This document shows positions 7,862 through 14,276 of a stretch of DNA of 14,276 bases, one piece after another. How positions within the stretch are numbered: the stretch's first letter is position 1; each line of letters opens with the position of its first letter. Source of the stretch: an uncultured Gemella sp. (GTDB lineage: Bacteria > Bacillota > Bacilli > Staphylococcales > Gemellaceae); NCBI GenBank assembly GCA_927911745.1, contig CAKMQF010000102.1, positions 1-14,276 of the forward strand, in the 5' to 3' direction. The translations under genes and the position numbers were made by a program. The notes under the pieces are model-generated. The model saw nothing but the letters and a program-made list of their open reading frames with translations. It did not search any database and had not been told where the DNA came from.

Positions 7862-7890
7862 ATTTTACTACTAATTGTATAAAAAATCAA
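7862..7890 (-). promoter_or_regulatory. Promoter of the leader peptide-opp1 transcript
   Basis: TTGATT (7885-7890) and TAAAAT (7862-7867) on the minus strand are spaced by 17 bases; the start would be near 7855. The promoter lies between the opp2 terminator and the leader peptide, so the leader and opp1 form their own unit. Confidence 0.7.
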
Positions 7891-7900
7891 GAGTTTTTTG

Positions 7901-7915
7901 AATTTTCTTTCAATT
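7901..7915 (-). promoter_or_regulatory. Degenerate CodY-like site upstream of the leader peptide promoter
   Basis: AATTGAAAGAAAATT (minus strand) matches the CodY consensus at 12 of 15 positions and lies 10 bases upstream of the -35. It is weaker than the sites at opp2 and opp4; chance matches of this quality are common in such AT-rich DNA. Confidence 0.3.
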
Positions 7916-7918
7916 ATG

Positions 7919-7959
7919 AAAAAAATAAACGACATAGACAACCTAAGTCATCTATGTCG
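7919..7959 (-). terminator. Intrinsic terminator of opp2
   Basis: CGACATAGA (7951-7959) and TCTATGTCG (7930-7938), read on the minus strand, form a 9-base-pair stem followed by TTTATTTTTTT, 15 bases past the opp2 stop. The arms are identical to the outer arms of the opp1 attenuator hairpin about 200 bases away. Confidence 0.88.
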
Positions 7960-7973
7960 CATTTTAATTTTTA

Positions 7974-9781
7974 TTATTTAGCACCTTCGTTAGCTGTTAA
8001 CTCAATGTCATAAAGTTTGAATTGATTTTTCTTAGCTTTAGCTAAATCGTATGATTTAATACGTTTGTTGAAGAATGAGATACTTGTATCCCAGCTTAAT
8101 GGGTAGAATGGTAATTCTTCAGCTACTTCTGTGTCAAATTTGTTGTAAGCTGCTTTTAATTTAGCTTCATCGAACATATCTGCTGATCCTTGAGCTTTGA
8201 AGCTGTTTTCGAATGCTTCAGTAGTGTAGCGGTATAAGTTAAGTGGAGCTTTTTTACCTAGTAACTCTTGACGGTTAGGGTTTGTTCCAAATTGCCATGC
8301 AGCTTGGAAGATATCGATTGATGGATCATCTGCTTGTACACGTTGAGAGAAGTCTTTTGGAGACATAAGTTTTCCGTCTACTAATTTAACATCTAATCCT
8401 ACTTCTTTCCAAGATTTAACAAATACATCTGCTAATGCTTGGTCGTATTCAGCACCTGTGTTACGGATTGCGAAGTTGAATGAAAGTTTGTTTCCGTTTT
8501 TGTCTTCACGTAGTCCATCACCATCTTTATCTTTGTATCCTGCGTCATCTAATAATTTTTTAGCTTTTTTCTACATCTTTTTTAGCTGCAGTTGCATTTT
8601 CGTTTACTAATTTACCTACAGCTGCTGGGTACATACCAGATCCAGTTGGAGTGAAACGTAATCCTTTGAAGATTTTTTCATTGATTTGGTCACGGTCAAC
8701 TGCATATAGGAATGCTTGACGTAAGTTTTTGTCAGCTAATTTAGAGTTAGGATCAACTACGTTTTCACCTTTTTCTTTGTCGAATTTACCTAGTTTGAAT
8801 CCTACATATGACATGTAACGAGAAGTATCACCTAAGAATGTTCCGTTTTTGATGTCTTTTGCTCCTTCGTAAACACTTGGAGTAACGCTATCAAGATAGT
8901 CAACTTCTCCATTTTTGATTACTTGGCTAGCTTGAGCTGGAGCTACTGTTTTGAACTCGATTTTTTTTAAGTTTCATCTTGTCTTTGTTGTAGTAGTGAG
9001 GGTTTTGTTCAGCAAGAACACTTTCTCCGTTTACTACTTTAGTGATGTAATAAGGACCATATGATAATGGTTTTTTGTTTAAGTCTGCTTCAGCAAATTT
9101 AGCGAAGTCTTTAGAAGCTTCTTCTACTTGTTTAGCGTTTAAGAAGTCAGTAACTAAACCTTCACCCCATAGTAATGATGGGCGTACTTCAGTGTATTTA
9201 AGTACTACTGTTTTGTCATCTTTAACTTGGATTCCTGAGATGTTTTTCGCTTTTCCTGCGTGGTATTCTTTCATACCTTCGATATATTCAAATGATTCGT
9301 TGTAACGAGTATTTGTAGTGAATTTAGGGTTACCCATAAGTTCATATGTTGCTACGATATCTTTTGTAGTGAATGCTTCACCGTTGCTCCATTTAGCACC
9401 ATCGTGGATAGTTAATGTAACTTCTTTTTTATCGCGATCTAAGTGGAATTTAACCGCATCGTCTGCATTATCTTGAAGAACACGTCCTTCTTCGTCAGTA
9501 GAGAATGTTCCACCCATAACTGCTTGGTTTACGTATTGGTCTTCTGCTTTATCTGAGAATACAGGGTTCCAAAGACCTGTTAATGGTTGAGCTGATAAGA
9601 TACCATATTTTAATGTAGCACCATCTACAGCTGATCCACCGTTATCAAAACTTGTTTTAAATTCTACTTTTGCTTTAGGAGCGTTTTTGCTTCCAGAATT
9701 ACTTGATGTTGAACATCCAGCTAAAATTACTGAAAGAGCCATCGCTGAACTAAATACTTTTAGAAACTTATTCTTTTTCAT
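7974..9781 (-). CDS. opp2: oligopeptide ABC transporter substrate-binding lipoprotein (two frameshifts)
   Basis: About 601 residues when repaired; same SBP_bac_5 role as opp1. Signal peptide MKKNKFLKVFSSAMALSVI ends in lipobox LAGC (Cys23). Visible segments: AKWSNGEAFTTKDIVATYEL, LSYGPYYITKVVNGESVLA, RQAFLYAVDRDQINEKIFKG, FTPTGSGMYP and SWDTSISFFNKRIKSYDL near the end. Breaks: an extra A in the 8-base run at 8961-8968 (repair gives KLKKIEFKTVAPAQASQ) and an extra A at 8565-8570 (repair gives DVEKAKKLLDDAG). The N-terminus is nearly identical to opp3, while the C-terminal half shares DRDQINEK and LSWDT with opp1, so the gene may be a mosaic. Start ATG 9779-9781 has GGAGG 7 bases upstream. Its own CodY-box promoter and terminator make it monocistronic. 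Confidence 0.86.
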
Positions 9782-9832
9782 TTTATTTCCTCCATGATAT
9801 ATAAAAACTTATTTTCAATTATTTATGAAATA

Positions 9833-9861
9833 AGTTTAACATTATTTTAAAAATAAGTCAA
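9833..9861 (-). promoter_or_regulatory. opp2 promoter
   Basis: TTGACT (9856-9861) and TAAACT (9833-9838) on the minus strand are spaced by 17 bases, with a TGT extension before the -10. The leader is only about 45 bases, with an AT-only hairpin (AACTTATTT/AAATAAGTT) that I do not regard as a terminator. Confidence 0.78.
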
Positions 9862-9864
9862 GTG

Positions 9865-9879
9865 AATTTTCAGAAAATA
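9865..9879 (-). promoter_or_regulatory. CodY box at the opp2 promoter
   Basis: TATTTTCTGAAAATT on the minus strand matches the CodY consensus AATTTTCWGAAAATT at 14 of 15 positions and ends 3 bases from the -35. CodY senses branched-chain amino acids and GTP and represses peptide uptake genes in many Bacillota; repression here is inferred from position. Confidence 0.7.
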
Positions 9880-10083
9880 ATAAAAAAATAACAAAATTCT
9901 TTTTTGAAATTTCTGTTCGTTTCTTTAAAAATATAAATTTAATATCAATAAACTATCTTGTAAATTATTATTTATAAAACATACATATCTTTTACTTTAC
10001 TTACATATCAAGGATATTCAGCATCCATAAACTAATTAGTCTTTTCAAAATTTTATCAAATTGACACATTTATTTTCTTATAT
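9880..10083. other. Non-coding spacer between opp3 and opp2
   Basis: Very AT-rich, with no gene or clear RNA. It holds an ACTAATTAGT palindrome near 10034 and poly-A/T tracts upstream of the CodY box that could act as an UP-type or bent-DNA element. Confidence 0.35.
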
Positions 10084-10121
10084 AAAAAAGGACTACTCAA
10101 GTTGTTTCTTGAGTAATCCTT
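10084..10121 (-). terminator. Intrinsic terminator of opp3
   Basis: On the minus strand AAGGATTACTCAAG (10108-10121) pairs with CTTGAGTAGTCCTT (10088-10101) through one G-U pair, with a 6-base loop, and runs into TTTTTT. It starts 26 bases after the opp3 stop. Confidence 0.92.
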
Positions 10122-10146
10122 ATAAACTTAATATAAACTTTTTAAA

Positions 10147-11948
10147 TTATCCTTTAGCACTATCTTTATTAGTAAGCTCTAATGCATATAGTTTTTGTTC
10201 ACCATAAGCGTATTTTTTAACATCGAAGTTTTTGATACGTTTATTTACCCATGTGATATCTGTACTCCAGCTAAATGGTAACCAAGCAGCCTCTTCTGCA
10301 AAGTCTTTATCGAATTTCTTGTATGCTTCTTTTCGCTTAGCATCATCTAACATTTCTTTAGAGTTGATTGTTTCTAAGTCTTTTTTAAGCACATCACTTA
10401 TATATCTTTGATAGTTAACTTTAGCTTTATCACTTAGTAAACGTGCTGGGTTAGGGTTAGTACCTAAGCTCCACGCCCCTTGGAATAAATCGATAGATGG
10501 ATCATCACTCGTTACACGTTGTGTCCAATCTTTTGATGACATTAGTTTTCCATCAGCTAGTTTTACATCTAACCCAACTTCTTTCCATGATTTAATGAAT
10601 GCATCAGCAAGAGTTTGATCGTAGTCTTGACCTGTATTACGGATGGCGAAGTTAAATGTTAATTTTTTACCCTCTTTATCCTCTCTTAATCCATCTCCGT
10701 CAACGTCTTTAAGCCCCGCTTCATCAAGAAGTTTTTTCGCTTTTTCTACATCTTTTTTGAACTTGATCCATCTTTATCATAATAATCTTCTGAACGTGTC
10801 GGATAAATACCTGAGTTTGTAGGTGTGAAACGAAGTCCTTTGTAGATTTTTTCATTTAATTGATCCCAGTCTACCGCATAACCAAATGCTTGACGTACAC
10901 GTTTATCCGCTGCTTTTGCGTTCGGATTTACTTTAACTTCATTTTTCTCTTTATCCCATGTACCTAGCTTAAATCCTACATATGAAATATAGAAATCTGG
11001 TTGTCCTAGTAATGTTCCATTTGAGTAGTCTTTTACCGCGCTCCATACATTTGGAGTTACTTGTGACATGTAGTCAATTTCACCATTTTTAATTACAGAA
11101 CTCGCCTGAGCTGGTGCAACTACTTTGAATTGGATTTCTTTTACTTTTACATCATCTTTTTTGTAGTAGTATGGATTTTGTTTAGCAAGTACACTCTCTC
11201 CATTTACTACTTTATCTAAGTAGTATGGACCGTAAGATAATGGTTTTGTATTTAATTCCGCTTCTACAAATTTGCTGAAGTCTTTTGATGCTGCAGCTAC
11301 TTGATCTTTATTAAGGAATGTTGTTATGAATCCACTTCCCCAAAGAAGCGCTGGTTTTACATCTTTATATTGAATAACTACTGTTTTATCATCTTTTTTA
11401 GTAATACCTGAGATTTTTTCAGCTTTACCTTCATGATAATCCTTTAATCCTTCTATCGTTTCAAATTCGCTCTTATAACGAATATTATCTTTATACTTAG
11501 GGTTAGCCATAAGTTCGTATGTTGCGATAATATCGTCTGCGACTACATCTTGATTATTACTCCATTTTAAATCTTTACGGATAGTAAGTGTTACCTGTTT
11601 TTTATCTTTATCTAAATGGAACTTAACAGGTGCGTCTTCATCGTCTTCTTTTAATTTATATGAATGATCAAAAGCGAATGTGTGTGCCATAGTATCTTCC
11701 ATTACTGCATTGTCTGTTGCTTGCAGGTGAAATACTGGATTAAACATACCTGTTAATGGATCAGCACTTAAGATACCAACTTTTAGCACAGAATCACTTA
11801 CTGCACTTCCACCGTTATCAACAGATGTTTTAAATTCTACCGCTGGTTTACCATCTTTTGATGATTTTGATGATGTTGAACATCCTGCAAGAATGATTGA
11901 TAGTGCCATTGCTGAACTGAATACTTTTAAAAATTTATTTTTCTTCAT
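10147..11948 (-). CDS. opp3: oligopeptide ABC transporter substrate-binding lipoprotein (one frameshift)
   Basis: About 600 residues when repaired; SBP_bac_5 peptide receptor. Signal peptide MKKNKFLKVFSSAMALSII ends in LAGC (Cys23). Segments: ADPLTGMFNPVF, LKWSNNQDVVADDIIATYEL, LSYGPYYLDKVVNGESVLA, APAQASSVIKNGEIDYM, RQAFGYAVDWDQLNEKIYKG, FTPTNSGIYP, and C-terminal EEAAWLPFSWSTDITWVNKR. One base appears missing from the A-run at 10753-10758; adding it restores KKDVEKAKKLLDEAGLKDV in frame with the rest of the gene. opp3 pairs most closely with opp4 (shared VDWDQ, AAWLPFSW). Start ATG 11946-11948 has a GGAGGA site close by. No promoter lies between it and the strong terminator just upstream, so expression probably depends on read-through. 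Confidence 0.87.
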
Positions 11949-11978
11949 TTTTCCTCCAAATATAACTCTAGTTTGTTG

Positions 11979-12050
11979 ATAATTAAAAATAACAAAATTT
12001 AAGACGAAGTATCCTTGCTACATTAAAATACGATACTTCGCCTTAAATTT
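11979..12050 (-). terminator. Strong intrinsic terminator in the opp3 leader (probable attenuator)
   Basis: On the minus strand AAATTTAAGGCGAAGTATC (12032-12050) pairs over 19 bases with GATACTTCGTCTTAAATTT (11995-12013) through one G-U pair, followed by TTTTGTTATTTTTAATT. It ends about 46 bases before the opp3 start codon, and I see no promoter in between. It could instead simply be the distant end of the opp4 transcript, but then opp3 would lack a promoter. Confidence 0.8.
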
Positions 12051-12151
12051 ATGTAAAATTGTAGCTCTACATATTTAAATTATGGCTTAAGGACCTTATA
12101 TCCTTTAAATCCACACATTTTAAGTTATATCTATTTCTAATTAATATTTCT

Positions 12152-12181
12152 ATAATATAAACTGTATATTCATATTCTCAA
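12152..12181 (-). promoter_or_regulatory. Candidate opp3 promoter upstream of its leader terminator
   Basis: On the minus strand TTGAGA (12176-12181) is followed by TATTAT (12152-12157, spacing 18) or TATATT (12154-12159, spacing 16). It would produce a leader of about 190-200 bases ending in the terminator before opp3. The sequence is moderately good, but the region is AT-rich and chance matches are likely. Confidence 0.33.
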
Positions 12182-12326
12182 AGTTGAGAGGGCTTCAATC
12201 AAAATATTCTATGAAATTCTAATTTTCCATCCCTCTCAAAATTAATTGAAAATAAAATGAAATATTAAGTTTATTAGGGGGAGTTTTAACTAAGTGCCCT
12301 TAGCCAAATCTCATTCCTAAACTAAA
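12182..12326. other. Non-coding region downstream of opp4, with a TTGAGAGGG hairpin
   Basis: Arms TTGAGAGGG (12231-12239) and CCCTCTCAA (12184-12192), read on the minus strand, form a perfect 9-base-pair stem around a 38-base loop, but no U-tract follows, so a classical terminator is not supported. A small CTAAG/CTTAG hairpin sits at 12290-12303. I see no gene. opp4 therefore has no clear terminator of its own before the one in the opp3 leader. Confidence 0.4.
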
Positions 12327-14132
12327 TTAATTTTTTGCTGGTGCATCAGCTGTTAACTCTAAACCGTAAACTTTTTGTTCACCAGTTTTTAGTTTCGCTA
12401 AATCAAATGTTTTAACACGTTTGTTAACCCATGTCATTGATTGTTGCCAGCTGAATGGTAACCAAGCTGCTTCTTCTCTGAATTGTTTATCGAATTTTTG
12501 ATATGCTTCTTTAAGTTTAGCATCATCAAACATTTCGCTACTTCCCATAGCCTCTAATGATTTTTGTAGTTCTTCAGTTGTGTAACGTTGTAAGTTAAGT
12601 GGTGAAGTTTTTCCTACTAATCCACTTGGGTCAGGGTTACTTCCTAATCCCCAAGCTCCTTGGAAGATGTCGATTCCTGGATCATCTGCTTGTACACGTT
12701 GAGACCAGTCTTTAGATGACATAAGTTTTCCATCTACTAATTTAACATCTAATCCTACTTCTTTCCAAGATTTAACGAATGTGTCAGCTAATGTTTGGTC
12801 GAAATCTTGACCTACGTTACGGATAGCGAAGTTGAATGTAAGTTTTTTACCGTTTTTATCTTCTCTTAATCCGTCTCCGTCAGTATCTTTAAGTCCTGCT
12901 TCATCAAGAAGTTTTTTTCGCTTTTTCTACGTTCTTAGTATATTTTTCACCGTCTTTGTTGTAGAACATTTTAACGATTGGTGGATAGAATCCAGAACCA
13001 GTTGGTGTGAAACGTAATCCTTTATAGATTTTTTCATTGATTTGATCCCAGTCTACTGCATAACCGAATGCTTGACGTACTCGTTTGTCAGCTGCTTTAG
13101 CGTTCGGATCTACTTCTACTTCACCTTTTTCTTTGTTGAATTTACCTAGTTTGAATCCAACATAAGAGATATAGTAATCAGATTCTCCTAAGATAGTTCC
13201 GTTCTTAGCGTCTTTAGTTCCGTCCCAGATACCTGTAGTTAAACTATCCATTAAGTCTACATCACCGTTTTTAAGAACAGCACTTGCTTGAGCTGGTGAT
13301 ACTACTTTGAATTGGATTTCTGGAATTTTCACTTCAGATTTTTTGTAGTAATAAGGGTTAGCTTTCGCTAATACACTTTCCCCGTTTACTACTTTATCTA
13401 AATAATATGGTCCATAAGATAATGGTTTTTTTGTTTAAGTCGCTTCAACAAATTTTAGTGAAGTCTTTTGATGCAGCTTCTACTTGAGCCTTGTTTAAGA
13501 ATTCTCCGATGAATCCATTACCCCATAATAATGATGGCTTAATTTCTTTATACTTAAGTACTACTGTCTTGTCATCTTTTTTAACTACACCAGAAATGTT
13601 TTTTGCTTTTCCATCGTGGTAGTCTTTCATACCTTCGATTACTTCGTATTCATCACTGTAACGAACGTTTTCTGTATACTTAGGATTCCCCATAAGTTCA
13701 TAAGTCGCAACGATATCGTCTGCTTTAACATCTTCTCCATTACTCCACTTAAGATCCTTATGAATAGTTAATGTAACTTCTTTTTTGTCACGATCTACGT
13801 GGAACATAACCGGTGCTTCTTTATCATCTTGTTTTTGACGGTTTGCATCGTCAAGTGGGAACGCTCCTGCCATTGTATATTTCATTACATCATAATCTGT
13901 TGATTGTAAATAAAATACTGGGTTAAACATCCCTGTTAATGGATCTGCAGAAGCAATACCAACTTTAAGTTGTTGACCACTAAGCGCATTTCCACCATTG
14001 TCCACGGCTGTCTTAAACTCTACAGCTGCCTTTGTTCCCTTAGAATTGTTACTTGCGCTTGAACATCCTGCAAGTAACATTGTGAGAGCCATAGCTGAAC
14101 TAACTACCTTTAACATTTTTTTTCTTTTCCAT
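12327..14132 (-). CDS. opp4: oligopeptide ABC transporter substrate-binding lipoprotein (about five single-base indels)
   Basis: About 601 residues when repaired; SBP_bac_5 peptide receptor, closest to opp3. I start it at ATG 14130-14132, 8 bases after GGAGG. Deleting one A from the 8-base run 14116-14123 gives MEKKKMLKVVSSAMALTMLLAGC, which places the lipobox Cys at 23 exactly as in the other three. The ATG at 14116 has no ribosome site. Further breaks: an extra A at 13453-13456, a missing base at 13441, an extra A at 13426-13432 and an extra A at 12912-12918 (in KAKKLLDEAG). Between these the protein stays in register: LSYGPYYLDKVVNGESVLA, IQFKVVSPAQASAVLKNG, RQAFGYAVDWDQINEKIYKG, and EEAAWLPFSWQQSMTWVNKR. 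It may be cotranscribed with opp3. Confidence 0.84.
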
Positions 14133-14147
14133 TATCTTATCCTCCAT

Positions 14148-14164
14148 GCTGTATTGTATACAGC
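14148..14164 (-). promoter_or_regulatory. Hairpin/inverted repeat abutting the opp4 ribosome site
   Basis: GCTGTAT and ATACAGC flank a 3-base centre and lie 2 bases from the GGAGG at 14141-14145. In RNA this is a 7-base-pair hairpin that could affect 5' stability or initiation; in DNA it could be an operator. The other three paralogues lack it. Confidence 0.4.
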
Positions 14165-14189
14165 CTTTCTTAAATATTTATTTTTAGCA

Positions 14190-14219
14190 ATTATATCAGA
14201 AAAAAATTACACCCGTCAA
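14190..14219 (-). promoter_or_regulatory. opp4 promoter
   Basis: TTGACG (14214-14219) and a perfect TATAAT (14190-14195) on the minus strand are spaced by 18 bases, with TGA before the -10 (extended -10). The layout matches the opp2 promoter. Confidence 0.82.
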
Positions 14220-14221
14220 GT

Positions 14222-14236
14222 AATTGTCAGAAAATT
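14222..14236 (-). promoter_or_regulatory. CodY box at the opp4 promoter
   Basis: AATTTTCTGACAATT on the minus strand matches the CodY consensus at 14 of 15 positions and ends 2 bases from the -35, almost the same placement as at opp2. Confidence 0.68.
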
Positions 14237-14276
14237 TTACAATGTTTTTTTAATTTTCACTGAAATAAGATTTTAT

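Noticed and set aside
12080..12118. Minus-strand 12-residue frame MCGFKGYKVLKP in the opp3 leader
   Set aside because: It sits where a leader peptide would be, but there is no Shine-Dalgarno and no run of one regulatory amino acid, so chance is the better explanation.
12184..12239. Terminator of opp4
   Set aside because: The 9-base-pair stem is good, but the loop is 38 bases and no U-tract follows.
11995..12326. T-box riboswitch upstream of opp3, or upstream of opp1
   Set aside because: No GGTGGNACCGCG-type T-box sequence or recognisable stem I is present in either leader.
14114..14116. ATG at 14116 as the opp4 start
   Set aside because: No ribosome site at the right distance and too few positive residues for a signal peptide; ATG 14132 with a one-base repair gives the same Cys23 lipobox as the paralogues.

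Overview
The window is very AT-rich, with strong AGGAGG-type ribosome binding sites, TTGACA/TATAAT promoters, lipobox signal peptides and short U-tailed terminators. This is a low-GC Gram-positive (Bacillota) chromosome. A RclA/Har-type flavoprotein of the kind found in oral streptococci, together with streptococcal-style AmiA/AliA-like peptide-binding lipoproteins and CodY-like operators, suggests Gemella or a close relative. That genus is an inference, not something proven here.

Layout. Bases 202-1528 (+) encode a RclA/Har-like flavoprotein disulfide reductase whose first codons are out of frame. Bases 1738-2922 (+) encode a sodium:amino-acid symporter of the dicarboxylate/amino acid:cation symporter family. 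Both have promoters and terminators. A gene-free stretch (about 2972-3251) between two converging terminators holds an unassigned element that folds as a four-way junction. On the minus strand, 5350-4457 encodes an EamA/DMT permease and 4364-3300 a membrane-anchored endonuclease/exonuclease/phosphatase-fold protein.

Bases 5731-14132 hold four tandem minus-strand paralogues of an oligopeptide-binding lipoprotein (about 600 residues each), in transcription order opp4, opp3, opp2, opp1 (my labels). No permease or ATPase genes accompany them, so they are probably alternative ligand receptors for an Opp/Ami transporter encoded elsewhere. All four are broken in frame by single-base indels, nearly all in A/T runs. 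The pattern looks more like read or consensus error than decay, because the protein continues in register after each indel.

Regulation is the most interesting part. opp4 and opp2 each have an extended -10 promoter with a 14/15 CodY box just upstream of the -35. opp1 instead has a complete attenuator of the trp type: promoter, a 14-codon leader peptide MKQNFNIQSWQWRR with a perfect Shine-Dalgarno, then mutually exclusive RNA pairings ending in an intrinsic terminator just before opp1. opp3 also has a strong terminator 46 bases before its start codon with no promoter between, so it is probably attenuated too, by an unknown signal. The cluster therefore seems to combine branched-chain amino acid/GTP sensing (CodY) with probable tryptophan sensing to tune which peptide receptors are made.
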